From the NCBI GenBank assembly GCA_042663485.1, contig JBHTAF010000001.1: a stretch of 64,000 nucleotides of DNA, one strand, 5' to 3'. The position numbers were made by a program, and so were the translations under genes. Shown one piece after another: positions 17,462-26,865 of this stretch; position 1 is the stretch's first letter; the number at the start of each line of letters is the position of its first letter. Below the pieces are notes generated by a model. The model did no database searches. It saw only the letters and a program-made list of their open reading frames with translations, and was not told the origin of the DNA. This stretch comes from Natronosalvus sp042663485. Lineage in GTDB: Archaea > Halobacteriota > Halobacteria > Halobacteriales > Natrialbaceae.

Positions 17462-19486
17462 TTAGTTAATTGGTTCGCTTTCTATCGTTTGATCGCCTTT
17501 TTCATCGGTTACTGTCAGTTGGACCCGAGCGGCATTACCGCTCGATAGCGAGGTCGTCCTGCTCGCGGTTGCTCCAGCCACATTGATTGTCGTAGAGTCG
17601 CCGATATCCCCGTTTCCTTTGTACAGTTCAACGGTGACCTGCGCCAAGTCGCCATCTGGATCGCTGACTTTCCAATTTACATTATATGAGTTTCCGTTAT
17701 TCGAAGTTACGTTGAGTGAATCGACGACCGGAGACTGCCCGGATTCTTCGACGGTCACTGTTTTCGAATGCGAGTTGTCGGCGCTCGAAACCGTCGCCGT
17801 ATATTCGCCCGCATCACCAGTTTGGGTGACCCATTCGAAGGAGATCGACCGAAAGCCTCCGTCCTCAAGGTTCTCGACGGAGATCGTCTCCGTGTACGTT
17901 CCATCACCGATGTCCAGCGTAACGTCCTGCGTATCCGCATTCTCGCCCGTGTTTTCAACGGTCGCGTCGAGGATCAGGGTATCACCCTCGGAGATTGGGT
18001 CGTTCGTATCCGTGATCTCGACCGCGAAGAACGGCGCATTAGCCCCGATCACCTCGGTCGCGTCAGTATCGAGTTCGCTCGCTCTGGAATCGATTTCGTA
18101 GAGCGTCGCCGTCAGTAAGTCACCCCGAGCAAACTCGAGACCGGTGACCGTGACGGTATCCTCGCCAACCGTGTCGAAGGTAACCTCGTGCGATTCGTTC
18201 TCGACGACGAGGTAGCCGCCCGTCGTGGAATCGAGATTGTCGAAGTCAGAGGTACTAACCTCGAACTCGCCGTCGTTCTCCCGAATTTCGTCGTGAATGT
18301 CGACGGCGCCACTTGCCCCTCCAGCGTTCGAGGAATCGGAGACGAACACCTCCCTGGTCACGTTTTCCGGGCGGTCGCCGTCGAGTTCTGGCGGCGCATG
18401 ATCGACAGTAAAGCTGGTTCCGAGCGTTACCGTCTTCCCTCCGTCGTCCTGGACTGCCTCGTACGAAAAGGTCACTCGACCGTTTGGTCCAGTCGAGCGG
18501 TTCTCCGGGGAGATACTTCCGGCACCGTCGGTGCTAGCGTTCACCAAGACGCTCGAGACCGGGTTGTTGTACTGATCTCGAACTTCGACGGTCATTCGGG
18601 TCGTTTCGCCGACGCGAACGTCTCGAGGTTCGTCGACGACGGTGAGATAGGCAGAGCCGTCGTCCGCTGATTCAGCGTTGTTCCCGAGACCAACTTTCGC
18701 AACCTGTAACTGGTAGTCGCCGTCCTCGAGTGTAATCTGTACGATCCCACTGCCGCCGTCGACGGAGACGACTCGAGGTTCGTCCTCGAGCAATCGTTCC
18801 CACTTCTCGACGCTTAACGTGGTCGGAATTGCCAGCGTCACGTTCCCCTGAGACTCGAGCGAGATCGCGTTCTCGGAGGCGCTCACTGTTTCGAAGTCGA
18901 CCGCGACCGTTCCGGATCGACTCGAGGAGTATTCCCCATCGAGCGACACGAGTTGAATCGTATTGCCGTCGATGAGTCGCTGACCCGTCAGCGTAGCCTG
19001 GTTCCCATCCTGAGCGTTATAGAGGACCGAATTCTCGTAGATTACGGTGGGTGCGTTGCGATACTCGCTGTATCGGGATTGGTAGACCAGACCGCCCGTT
19101 TCGAAGGAAAGATCCCGGCCGTCCCAGTAGTCCGCTGCGTCCTCGTCCGTGACCGTCACGTTCTCGAGCCGTATCGACTCGTTCGCCTCCACGAGTTCCA
19201 GCGACCCCGATGAAGGCGGCGGATTCACCGTGAAACTCCGCGGCGGATACGTCGTTCCGAGCGAAACCGAGTACGAACCGACGCGGCGATCGGGTGCGTT
19301 CACGAGACCGTTTCGGACGTCCAGGAGCTGGCCCTGCACGGTCTGGTGGTGCTCGTGCTCTACCGCCTGATTCTCGTCGGGAACCACGTTCACCTGGTAC
19401 AGCGCGAGCGCCGATACCAGAATCCCGAGCATGAGGACCGCTCCGACCACCGTGGACACGCCACGCTCCTCACCTCGGCCTATCAT
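17462..19486 (-). CDS. Large secreted protein with pilin-like N-terminus and Ig-like domains
   Basis: A 674-residue protein. Residues 8-27 (RGVSTVVGAVLMLGILVSAL) look like the archaeal pilin-type N-terminus (charged RG.STVVG then a hydrophobic helix) found in haloarchaeal surface proteins. The rest is beta-rich, low in Cys and Thr/Asp/Asn-rich, with a Big/invasin-like stretch (TRMTVEVRDQYNNPVSSVLV...) and a CARDB-like stretch (LILDATVENTGENADTQDV). It is probably exported and anchored at the cell surface. It is much longer than a true pilin, so it is a pilin-leader surface protein rather than a pilus subunit. No pil genes flank it. Confidence 0.65.
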   Translation of the reverse strand: MIGRGEERGVSTVVGAVLMLGILVSALALYQVNVVPDENQAVEHEHHQTVQGQLLDVRNGLVNAPDRRVGSYSVSLGTTYPPRSFTVNPPPSSGSLELVEANESIRLENVTVTDEDAADYWDGRDLSFETGGLVYQSRYSEYRNAPTVIYENSVLYNAQDGNQATLTGQRLIDGNTIQLVSLDGEYSSSRSGTVAVDFETVSASENAISLESQGNVTLAIPTTLSVEKWERLLEDEPRVVSVDGGSGIVQITLEDGDYQLQVAKVGLGNNAESADDGSAYLTVVDEPRDVRVGETTRMTVEVRDQYNNPVSSVLVNASTDGAGSISPENRSTGPNGRVTFSYEAVQDDGGKTVTLGTSFTVDHAPPELDGDRPENVTREVFVSDSSNAGGASGAVDIHDEIRENDGEFEVSTSDFDNLDSTTGGYLVVENESHEVTFDTVGEDTVTVTGLEFARGDLLTATLYEIDSRASELDTDATEVIGANAPFFAVEITDTNDPISEGDTLILDATVENTGENADTQDVTLDIGDGTYTETISVENLEDGGFRSISFEWVTQTGDAGEYTATVSSADNSHSKTVTVEESGQSPVVDSLNVTSNNGNSYNVNWKVSDPDGDLAQVTVELYKGNGDIGDSTTINVAGATASRTTSLSSGNAARVQLTVTDEKGDQTIESEPIN

Positions 19487-19583
19487 ACGCAGTGATAGTC
19501 CCGATGACGTATACGCTTATTGGCTCCCACCAAACCGCAGCGCGAGCCCCGAAAAGCAGTCTATTCGCCGCTCGTCTCCTCCG

Positions 19584-20162
19584 TTACTCGTCTTCCTCGA
19601 CAACTTCTGGATCGCTCATCGCACTCTGGAGGCTGTCCAGCCCGTTGACCCACTCCGTCACGAGGCCGTACTCGAGTTGCTCCGCGATCGTCATGTCGAG
19701 TTCCTCGCCGTCGATGATGAGCGTCCCTGCCTGGGCCGCGTACCCGAGCGCGGCGTCCAGGTCCTCCTCGGCTTCGGCGTCCGCGGCCGCGCCGATGTAG
19801 TCGTTGACGCTCGCCTCCTCGGCCGGTCCGCTGGCGACGTACTCCTCGGCGGCGATGAAGACACAGACCAGACTCGTCTGGACGCCGTCGACCAGCATCC
19901 GGGTCTCCTCGTCGTCGATGTCGACCTCCGAGAGGACGATCTCGCGGACGTCGGCGATCTCCTCGAGGGCCTGCTCCTGGTCGAGTTCGTCGTCGTCGTA
20001 CGCCGCGACGATTTTGGCAATGGCGATGGCGGTGTCGTCCTGGAGGTTCAGGAGGAGGCGGGCAGAGGACTCGTCCTCCGGATCGATCTCTTCGTCGTCG
20101 ATGCGGTCGATCCAGTTCTGCCAGCGTTCGGCCGAATAGAACTCGGTCGGGGAATTGCTCAT
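19584..20162 (-). CDS. DUF2150 family protein
   Basis: A 192-residue, highly acidic cytoplasmic protein starting MSNSPTEFYSAERWQNWIDR. The pattern, with a helical, Asp/Glu-rich body and ETRMLVDGVQTSLVCVFIAA, fits the archaeal DUF2150 family of unknown function. No catalytic motif or membrane segment is seen. It sits alone between the surface protein and the TatD-like gene on the same strand. Confidence 0.75.
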   Translation of the reverse strand: MSNSPTEFYSAERWQNWIDRIDDEEIDPEDESSARLLLNLQDDTAIAIAKIVAAYDDDELDQEQALEEIADVREIVLSEVDIDDEETRMLVDGVQTSLVCVFIAAEEYVASGPAEEASVNDYIGAAADAEAEEDLDAALGYAAQAGTLIIDGEELDMTIAEQLEYGLVTEWVNGLDSLQSAMSDPEVVEEDE

Positions 20163-20240
20163 ACTCTCACCTACACCGGCCGCTTGAAATGCCTTTCTCT
20201 ACTCTTCGCTTTCTCGACCGGCGGTGAAATCCGTCGGCGA

Positions 20241-21110
20241 TCAATCCTCGAGCGTCGCTTCGGACTCCTCGAGTGTCGCCTCGGTGTCGATTCCGTACAC
20301 CAGTTGCGGTGTCTCGACGTGGGCGTTCCTGATCGCCTCGTCGTGCCCCTCCTCGAGGAGCCAGCGAACCCGCCGCGGGACCGTCTTCGGGCCGAGGACG
20401 GCTCCTGGCCGGTCGGGGTCGTCGACGAAGTCGGTCTCCATGAGGAACGGATCGCCAGCCTCCGCAGCGGTCTCGAGGCGATCCTTCTCGCTCATCACGC
20501 TGGGCGTGACGCCCGCGAGGCGGCCACCGGCGTAGTGTTTGACGACCCGATGTGCCGGCAAGCCGGCGTCTTCGGCCCACTCGGCGACCGTCGTCAGGTC
20601 CTCGGTGGCCTCGGTGTGGAGCTGGACGGCACACTCGAGGTCGGCGCCGAGTTCGAACGCGTGGCGCATGACGTTGTTCGACGCAGCCCAGACCTCGTCG
20701 TCCACGTCGTAGTGTGGGCGTCCCGATTTCAGCCCCAGCGCGTCGCCCGCGTCGACGTACTCGGCGGCGACCTCGAGGCCGGCCCGCATGATGGATTCGG
20801 CTTCGTCGGGTGTCTTTCCGCGTTCGTCGACCAGCCGCGAGATCAGTCCGGGGTGGACGCCCAGGATGGGCCAGGCGCGGCCTTCGAGTCGCTCGCTCGC
20901 TTCGGAAACGATCTCGAGGGTTCGCTCGAAGACCGGTCGGAAGTCCTCGCCCGCGTCGGCTTCGACGTCGAGGTGCCAGGAAGGTTTGTTGACGACTAAA
21001 AGGTGTGTCCCGCCCATGCGTGCGAAGTCGTCGACTGCCTCGAGACCCCGGCCGTGATCCGGGTCGAGGTGGAGGTGATCGTCGAGGATCGGCGTCTCGT
21101 GATCGTTCAT
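20241..21110 (-). CDS. TatD-related metal-dependent hydrolase
   Basis: About 289 residues starting MNDHETPILDDHLHLDPDHG. DDHLHL gives the N-terminal metal-binding HxH of the amidohydrolase/TatD barrel; further metal or active-site residues are the H in LGVHPG, the H in VQLHTE and the D in METDFVDDP. Members include TatD DNases and other phosphoesterase-like hydrolases; the archaeal subgroup has no settled substrate. The frame extends 36 bp further upstream, but the leader there is Pro-rich and unlike the family. Confidence 0.83.
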   Translation of the reverse strand: MNDHETPILDDHLHLDPDHGRGLEAVDDFARMGGTHLLVVNKPSWHLDVEADAGEDFRPVFERTLEIVSEASERLEGRAWPILGVHPGLISRLVDERGKTPDEAESIMRAGLEVAAEYVDAGDALGLKSGRPHYDVDDEVWAASNNVMRHAFELGADLECAVQLHTEATEDLTTVAEWAEDAGLPAHRVVKHYAGGRLAGVTPSVMSEKDRLETAAEAGDPFLMETDFVDDPDRPGAVLGPKTVPRRVRWLLEEGHDEAIRNAHVETPQLVYGIDTEATLEESEATLED

Positions 21111-21229
21111 GAATCGACCTTGGGTGAGCGGTGGCGGAAAAGGCATCGGCTTCGCGCCAATCCCCTCGACGCTCGAAACAATGGCTCGTGAACGTCTCGC
21201 CGCTCTAACCGGTGGTCTGTCGCCTCGAG

Positions 21230-21688
21230 TCAGTCCTCGAGCGTCAACGCCGTGTCGGCGGCGTTCTGGAGGGCGTCCGACCGTCCGTACGAACCGGGCG
21301 CGATGGCGACCGTCTCCACGCCTCTCGCACCGGCGTACTCGAGAACGGGTTTGAAGTCCGTGTCACGCGAGGCGATGGCGAGGACGTCGATTCGGTCCTC
21401 GACGACGCTGGCCGTGGCGTCGACGGCGAGTTTGACGTCTACGTCGCCGCTGGTGATGACCACCTCGAAGCCCCGAGCTTCGGCCGCCTGGATCAGCCCT
21501 GGCGTGGCGTGTTCGTCGAGGTAGAGCCGACGAATCGCGGTTCGCCCCTGGTCGGAGACGGCGGTTCGGAGGTCGTCGAGGTCGACGTCGAACTCCTCGC
21601 GAAAGACGTTCGGTCCGTCGACGAAGAGGCCGACTCCCGACTGTTTCGTTTGGTCGGCCGACACCCACTCGCGCACGGACTCGAACAT
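21230..21688 (-). CDS. NYN/LabA-type PIN-like nuclease domain protein
   Basis: About 152 residues. GVGLFVDGPNVFR is the first acidic motif of NYN domains (VDGxN), followed by IRRLYLDEHATPGLIQAA, then VKLAVDATASVVEDRIDVLA and ASRDTDFKPVLEYAGARGVE, which supplies the SxDxDF acidic motif. NYN proteins are PIN-like RNases or RNA-binding proteins. An ATG four codons upstream (21700) is also possible. The gene is isolated, so its substrate cannot be guessed. Confidence 0.85.
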   Translation of the reverse strand: MFESVREWVSADQTKQSGVGLFVDGPNVFREEFDVDLDDLRTAVSDQGRTAIRRLYLDEHATPGLIQAAEARGFEVVITSGDVDVKLAVDATASVVEDRIDVLAIASRDTDFKPVLEYAGARGVETVAIAPGSYGRSDALQNAADTALTLED

Positions 21689-21700
21689 ACTCACGGTCAC

Positions 21701-22010
21701 GGTAGCCAGTGTGGTACAATAGGTGTAGCGAAGAAACTCGAGATGCGGAGCTATTCCTCGTTACAGTAATAGCGTCACCGCCATCTCGTCAGTCGGAAAT
21801 TGGCGTGTCCAGCCAACTATCGTATCCTGGTAATCGATTATTTTAATAAACTTACACTTCGTTGTTTTCCCCTCTCGAGGTATATTTCAAACCTGGATCG
21901 ATCAATATTCGCGTCAATATTTACTTTCCCAACCCCGAACTCTCAAATCAATTGACCTACTGACAGTAAATTCCGCCGAGTTTCATAACTATTTAATTAT
22001 AGATGGCGGT
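21701..22010. promoter_or_regulatory. AT-rich intergenic region and halolysin promoter
   Basis: This stretch holds no convincing gene and is much more AT-rich than its surroundings from about 21830. The box TTTAATTA at 21992-21999 is the best TATA element; it lies 30 bp before ATG 22026 and only about 15 bp before ATG 22011, which argues for the later start of the protease. Confidence 0.5.
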
Positions 22011-22025
22011 ATGCATAGTCACACC

Positions 22026-23618
22026 ATGCCAGAACATGGCAGTCCAGGTTACGATCGCCGTTCCGTACTGAAAGCAGCCGGTGCCCTCGGTGCGTTCATG
22101 GGTCTTGGCGGGATCACCGCCGCTACTCCCGGACGCACCCCTGGCCCGAAGGAGAACGAAATTCTCGTCGGAAAATCGAACACAGTGGGGCTGGCCACTG
22201 CGCGAGCCAAAGTCGAAGAGAACACACCCGACCACGCCGCCGTCGTTCACGAGAACGAGACGCTCGGCTACATGGCGCTCGAGGTCGACGAAGATCGAGT
22301 CGGAACGATGGACTCGATCATCGACCAGCTCGAACGGCGACCGGAAGTGGAGTACGCGGAGCGAAACGCGACGTTCGAGACGCAACTTCAGCCGAACGAC
22401 CCAAGTTACAGCGATCAGTACGCCCCACAGCAGGTTCGCGCCGACCAGGCGTGGGACACCACCCTCGGCTCGATGGACGTGACTGTTTCAGTCGTGGACC
22501 AGGGCATCGAATACGGTCACGCCGACCTTACTGACCGATTCGGAAGTAACAAAGGATACGATTTCGTCGACAACGACAGCGACCCCGCGCCAGTCGACTC
22601 GAGCGAAAACCACGGTACGCACGTCGGTGGGATCGCGGCCGCAACGACCGACAACGGAACCGGGATTGCCGGCATCTCTAACTCTCGATTGCTCTCGGCG
22701 CGAGCGCTCGGTGCGGATGGCGGCGGTTCGCTCTCGGACATCGCCGACGCGATCCAGTGGTCGGCCGACCAGGGCGCGGATATCATCAACCTGTCGCTCG
22801 GTGGTGGTGGCTACACGGACACGATGAACAACGCGATCAACTACGCGGTCGACAACGGGTCGCTGCCGATCGCCGCTGCCGGGAACGATTACGGCAGTTC
22901 GGTTTCATATCCGGCCGCCTACGAGAACTGCGTCGCGGTTTCTGCCGTGGACGAGAACGAAAATCTCGCGAGTTTCTCGAACAAGGGGCCGGAGATCGAC
23001 GTCGCTGCACCTGGCGTCGATATCCTGTCGACGGTACCCTACGGCGGCTACGACACCCTCTCGGGGACCTCGATGGCCTGTCCCGCGGCGGCCGGCGTCG
23101 CCGCGCTCGGGAAGGCAGCCTACCCCAACGATACGCCCGGCGAACTCCGCCAGCGCCTCAAGGACGCGGCCGTCGACATCGGCCTCCAGTCCGACGAACA
23201 GGGTGCCGGTCGCGTCGACGCCCTGAACATGGTCGAGGGTGGGTCCGATGATCCGGACGACCCGGACGACCCCGACGACCCCGGAGACGGAGAGTGCGGT
23301 GACGTCGTCGAGACGGCGTCGGCCGAGGACTACCTTTACAGTGGTGACAGTCACTCGTACTCGTACTCGCTCCAGACGGCGAACCCGTGTAGCGCGACAG
23401 TGACGCTCTCCGGCCCGTCCGACGCCGACTTCGACCTCTACCTGACCCTCGACGGCCGCACGCCGTCGACCTGGGACTACGACGAGCGCTCGATCACCTA
23501 CGACAGCGAGGAGGAGATCACCGTCTCGCTCTCCGGTGACGAAGAGCTCGGCATCCTCGTCGACTCCTACAGCGGCAGCGGGTACTACACCCTCTCCGTC
23601 GAAGAACTCGGCAAGTAA
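22026..23618 (+). CDS. Halolysin-like S8 serine protease with Tat leader and PPC domain
   Basis: A 530-residue secreted subtilase. Residues 9-34 (YDRRSVLKAAGALGAFMGLG) are a twin-arginine signal, followed by an I9-type propeptide to about residue 120. The catalytic triad is D158 (VVDQG), H196 (NHGTHVGG) and S349 (SGTSMACP), with oxyanion Asn287 in AAAGNDYG. A Asp-Pro repeat linker near 407-422 leads to a C-terminal pre-peptidase-type beta domain. Halolysins fold in the cytoplasm, are exported by Tat and act extracellularly in high salt. An alternative start at 22011 is disfavoured by the promoter spacing. Confidence 0.92.
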   Translation: MPEHGSPGYDRRSVLKAAGALGAFMGLGGITAATPGRTPGPKENEILVGKSNTVGLATARAKVEENTPDHAAVVHENETLGYMALEVDEDRVGTMDSIIDQLERRPEVEYAERNATFETQLQPNDPSYSDQYAPQQVRADQAWDTTLGSMDVTVSVVDQGIEYGHADLTDRFGSNKGYDFVDNDSDPAPVDSSENHGTHVGGIAAATTDNGTGIAGISNSRLLSARALGADGGGSLSDIADAIQWSADQGADIINLSLGGGGYTDTMNNAINYAVDNGSLPIAAAGNDYGSSVSYPAAYENCVAVSAVDENENLASFSNKGPEIDVAAPGVDILSTVPYGGYDTLSGTSMACPAAAGVAALGKAAYPNDTPGELRQRLKDAAVDIGLQSDEQGAGRVDALNMVEGGSDDPDDPDDPDDPGDGECGDVVETASAEDYLYSGDSHSYSYSLQTANPCSATVTLSGPSDADFDLYLTLDGRTPSTWDYDERSITYDSEEEITVSLSGDEELGILVDSYSGSGYYTLSVEELGK

Positions 23619-23663
23619 CGCCAGCCAATCACCCTCGCCATCACGGCAGGCACCCACCCGTAC

Positions 23664-23677
23664 ACCCCTCTTTTTTG
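23664..23677 (+). terminator. Poly-T terminator after the halolysin gene
   Basis: A C-rich stretch followed by CTCTTTTTTG lies about 45 bp after the halolysin stop. T-runs of this kind are the usual archaeal intrinsic terminator. Confidence 0.5.
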
Positions 23678-23745
23678 AAAGAACTGGTCCCTCGAGCACC
23701 GGCTGAATGTAAAAACATTACTTACCCGCGGGTGACGTGACGTGT

Positions 23746-24867
23746 ATGTCGCTGCAGATGCCGCCGTTGCGTGGGGTCCACGACGAGCGGGGAGCGAAAG
23801 TCACCGAATTCGGCGGCTGGGAGATGCCAGTCGAGTTCGACTCGATCCAGGAAGAACACCGCGCAGTCCGGGAATCCGTCGGCAAGTTCGACGTCTCCCA
23901 CATGGGCGAGATCGAGGTCAGCGGTCCGGACGCCCGGGCGTTGATGCAACGGCTCACGTCGAACGACGTGACCGCCCTCGACGTCGGTGACTCCCAGTAC
24001 GCGACGATCACCGACGAGGACGGCGTGATCATCGACGACACGGTGATCTACCGACTCCCGGACGAGGGTGACGACCACGTCTTCCTCTTCATCCCGAACG
24101 CCGGCAACGACGAGGCTATGACCGAACGCTGGCGAACCCACCGCGACGAGTGGGGGCTCGAGGCGTCCGTCGAGAACCAGACGCACGAGTACGCGATGTT
24201 CGCGATCCAGGGGCCGGACGCCCGCGAACTGGCGCTCGACGTCGTCGCCGACCCCGACCGGGTGAGCGACCTCAGTCGGTTCGAGGCGACGTACACAACG
24301 GTTAAGGGTACGGAGTCCGAGTCCGAATCCAAGTGCTGGGTCGCCCGCACCGGCTACACCGGCGAGGACGGTCTCGAGGTCATCGCCCCGTGGGACGACG
24401 CGGAATCTGTCTGGTCGGCCTTCGACTGTCAGCCCTGTGGCCTGGGCGCGAGGGATACCCTCCGCCTCGAGGCCGGATTCGTCCTGGCCGGGCAGGACTT
24501 CGACCGCGAGACGAACCCGCGCACACCGTACGAGTGTGGCATCGGTTTCACGGTCAAACTCGACACCGAGTTCGTCGGCCGGGACGCACTCGAGCGTGCG
24601 AAAGAGGAGGGCGTCGAGGAGAAACTCGTCGGCTTCCGCCTCGTCGACCGCGGGATCGCCCGCCACGGCTACGACATCACGACCACCGACGGCGACGTCA
24701 TCGGGACGGTCACGAGCGGGACGATGAGCCCGACACTCGAGGCAGCCATCGGCCTGGGCTACGTGCCCGTCGAGTACGCCGATGCTGGGACGAAAATTCG
24801 CGTCGATGTCCGCGGCCGGCCCAAAAAGGCAAAGATTGAAACGCCTCCCTTCGTCGATACAGTATAA
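23746..24867 (+). CDS. gcvT: Glycine cleavage system aminomethyltransferase (T protein)
   Basis: A 373-residue protein starting MSLQMPPLRGVHDERGAKV. GKFDVSHMGEIEVSG, the tetrahydrofolate-binding TGYTGEDGLE and LGARDTLRLEAGF are hallmark GcvT segments; the Asp in ARDTLRLEAG is a catalytic-site residue. It transfers the methylene group from the GcvH lipoyl arm to (tetrahydrofolate-like) C1 carrier, releasing ammonia. The stop codon overlaps the gcvH ATG (TAATG), so the two are coupled. The P subunits are at 13.0-15.9 kb on the opposite strand. Confidence 0.95.
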   Translation: MSLQMPPLRGVHDERGAKVTEFGGWEMPVEFDSIQEEHRAVRESVGKFDVSHMGEIEVSGPDARALMQRLTSNDVTALDVGDSQYATITDEDGVIIDDTVIYRLPDEGDDHVFLFIPNAGNDEAMTERWRTHRDEWGLEASVENQTHEYAMFAIQGPDARELALDVVADPDRVSDLSRFEATYTTVKGTESESESKCWVARTGYTGEDGLEVIAPWDDAESVWSAFDCQPCGLGARDTLRLEAGFVLAGQDFDRETNPRTPYECGIGFTVKLDTEFVGRDALERAKEEGVEEKLVGFRLVDRGIARHGYDITTTDGDVIGTVTSGTMSPTLEAAIGLGYVPVEYADAGTKIRVDVRGRPKKAKIETPPFVDTV

Positions 24868-25250
24868 TGAGCTTCGATACCCCAGACGACCGACGGTACC
24901 AGGAATCGCACGAGTGGGCGCTCGAGACAGACGACGGCGTCAGAATCGGTATCACCGACTTCGCGCAGGACGAACTCGGCGACGTGGTCTTCGTGGAACT
25001 GCCCGACGAGGGCGAGGATATCACGGCGGGAGAGAGCTTCGGCGTCGTCGAGTCGATCAAGGCGGTCTCCGATCTGTACGCGCCGATCAGTGGCACGGTG
25101 ACGGCCGTCAACGAGGACCTGTTCGACGCCCCCGAACTCGTCAACGAGGACCCCTTCGACGAGGGGTGGATGCTCGCGATCGACCCCGACGACGAGAGCG
25201 AACTCGAGGACCTGCTCACTGCCGAGGAGTACGAAGAACAGGTCGCCTGA
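24867..25250 (+). CDS. gcvH: Glycine cleavage system lipoyl protein (H protein)
   Basis: A 127-residue protein. K65 in VVESIKAVSDLY is the lipoylated lysine, preceded by the Gly-rich hairpin. The N-terminal RYQESHEWAL and C-terminal NEDPFDEGWML are conserved family landmarks. It shuttles the aminomethyl group and electrons among P, T and L proteins. It starts inside the gcvT stop codon. No lipoate ligase or dihydrolipoamide dehydrogenase gene is close by. Confidence 0.96.
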   Translation: MSFDTPDDRRYQESHEWALETDDGVRIGITDFAQDELGDVVFVELPDEGEDITAGESFGVVESIKAVSDLYAPISGTVTAVNEDLFDAPELVNEDPFDEGWMLAIDPDDESELEDLLTAEEYEEQVA

Positions 25251-25254
25251 GCGC

Positions 25255-25322
25255 TCGACGTTCACCCTTCAGCAGTAGCGTTCAACAGAAACGCTCAGCG
25301 TTAAACCCTCAGCAGAAGCATA
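25255..25322. repeat. Short degenerate direct repeat after gcvH
   Basis: Variants of CAGCAGWAGC and CGTTCAACAG/CGCTCAGCG recur several times in this 70-bp convergent gap between gcvH and the XRE regulator. It reads like a decayed microsatellite; no gene or clear terminator hairpin is seen. Confidence 0.4.
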
Positions 25323-25334
25323 TAGCAGCCTTTC

Positions 25335-26057
25335 TTACTCGAGCCCAGCCAGCCGCTCCAGTAATTCCTCGAGCGGTAGCGTCGACGTCGACAGCGCGTA
25401 ACCGTCGATTCGCGCGAGATCGGCGGCGTGCTCCCAGAGGTCGTCGGACTCGAGTCCGTGGAGGACCACGGCGTTGGGAGTCGGGTTGACGACGCGAAGG
25501 GCGACCAGCGGCGACTCCCCGCGCGTGACGCCGGTGAACACCAGCGCCCGATTGGTGCTCTGGCCGTAGAGGCGGAAGAACTCCTCGCTCGAGAGGCGAG
25601 TGATCGCTTCGATGCTGTTGATGACCGTGTGACCGCTGATCCGGTCGGAGTGACCCGGGGCGATTTCGGTCGCCTCGATCGTCTCGTAGAGGTGGTCGAG
25701 CGGATACGTCGTCGCGTACTCGCGCAGGTCGTAGATGACGTCGCTGTCGAAGCCCGCCGAGAGCACGCGGCCGTACTGTCGAATTCGATCGCCGCCGCGG
25801 CGTTCGTCGATCTCGAGGAGCCCCTCGACGAGTCGGCGGACGACCCCGATACCGGGGCTCTCGCGACGGCCGCTCTCGTAGTCCGAGATCACCGACGAGG
25901 AGACGTCGAGTTCGCTCGCGAGATCGGTCTGGGAGACATCGAAGTCCGTTCGCCACTTTCGAAGCGTCGCGCCTGGGTCGTTGCTCAGCGTGATCTCTCC
26001 CGCGATCTTCTCCGCCAGTTCTCGCTTTGGCCCGCGTCCACGTCCACGTCCGCCCAT
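25335..26057 (-). CDS. XRE-family HTH transcriptional regulator, archaeal two-domain type
   Basis: A 240-residue protein. The basic N-terminus MGGRGRGRGPKREL leads into an XRE-type HTH at residues about 35-85 (LRKWRTDFDVSQTDLASELD, then SSSVISDYESGRR). The C-terminal 140 residues form an uncharacterised alpha/beta domain with LVFTGVTRGESPLVALRVVN. This resembles the widespread archaeal Tfx/COG1395-like putative regulators. It is convergent with gcvH; targets unknown. Confidence 0.8.
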   Translation of the reverse strand: MGGRGRGRGPKRELAEKIAGEITLSNDPGATLRKWRTDFDVSQTDLASELDVSSSVISDYESGRRESPGIGVVRRLVEGLLEIDERRGGDRIRQYGRVLSAGFDSDVIYDLREYATTYPLDHLYETIEATEIAPGHSDRISGHTVINSIEAITRLSSEEFFRLYGQSTNRALVFTGVTRGESPLVALRVVNPTPNAVVLHGLESDDLWEHAADLARIDGYALSTSTLPLEELLERLAGLE

Positions 26058-26145
26058 ACCCCTGGCTCTCGTGGGCGCGGCAAGTAGCTACCGGCATTTG
26101 ACCGACGAGGCGAACACTCAAGGTCCGAGGCTCTGAGGTGTGGAC

Positions 26146-26808
26146 ATGCCGTCGACCGTCGTACACGTCGGGCTGGCGGGCCTGGTCGGGGTCGCCCTCC
26201 TCGCCGATCGTTTCGACACGCGAGCGATCCTGTTCGTCATGGCCGTGACTGCCCTCCTCGACCTCGATACGTTGCTCGGCATCGTCGTTCCTGGAACCCA
26301 TCGCGCTGCCTTCCACAATCTCTGGATCGTCCTGGTTCCCGCACTCGTCCTGTACTGGGACTGGAGGCGTGACCGATCAGTCGTCCGCTCGCGGTGGGGC
26401 GCCTACGGCTACCGAATCGGGTGGGTGACCCTCGTCGCCGTGCTGTTCGCCCACATCCTGCTCGATGCGTTCTACAACGGCGTCAACCTCTTCTGGCCCG
26501 TCTACGACCGATTCTTCGACCTCTCGGGCAAACTCCTGGTCACCGACCAGCGCGGGCTCGTTCAGACGTTCGTCGAACTCGAGTCCAGTGAATCTGGAAC
26601 CACAGTCTCGGAGTCGACAGCTCGCGGCACGACGGCGGATACCCACTACTCGACGGGCTTCGATCCCTCGCGCGGATCGGACCCAGAACCGGCGGACGTC
26701 GAGCGAATCTTTCCGATCGCGAGTTCCGGCGAGCTGTTCGTCGTGACGCTCGTCGGGTATCTGACCGTCGGGTATCGAGTGCTCGAGTCGCGTTGGCGGC
26801 GCGAGTGA
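26146..26808 (+). CDS. Membrane-bound metal-dependent hydrolase (YdjM/LexA-regulated hydrolase type)
   Basis: About 220 residues, MPSTVVHVGLAGLVGVALLA. The N-terminal His in VVHVGL, the acidic pair in LLDLDTLLGIVVPGTHRAAFHN and the helix with FAHILLDAFYNGVN are the conserved His/Asp positions of this integral membrane family. Four to five hydrophobic helices are visible, the last near the C-terminus (ELFVVTLVGYLTVGY). A Ser/Thr-rich loop at about 145-185 lacks conservation. The physiological substrate of the family is not known. Confidence 0.75.
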   Translation: MPSTVVHVGLAGLVGVALLADRFDTRAILFVMAVTALLDLDTLLGIVVPGTHRAAFHNLWIVLVPALVLYWDWRRDRSVVRSRWGAYGYRIGWVTLVAVLFAHILLDAFYNGVNLFWPVYDRFFDLSGKLLVTDQRGLVQTFVELESSESGTTVSESTARGTTADTHYSTGFDPSRGSDPEPADVERIFPIASSGELFVVTLVGYLTVGYRVLESRWRRE

Positions 26809-26865
26809 TGGCCAGTGCCAGCGTCAGCACCAGCACCAGCGCACGAACCCGCCCTCGAAGAACAG

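Noticed and set aside
22011..22025. Earlier start of the halolysin gene at ATG 22011
   Set aside because: It is only about 15 bp from the TATA box; 22026 fits a leaderless start and still contains the Tat signal.
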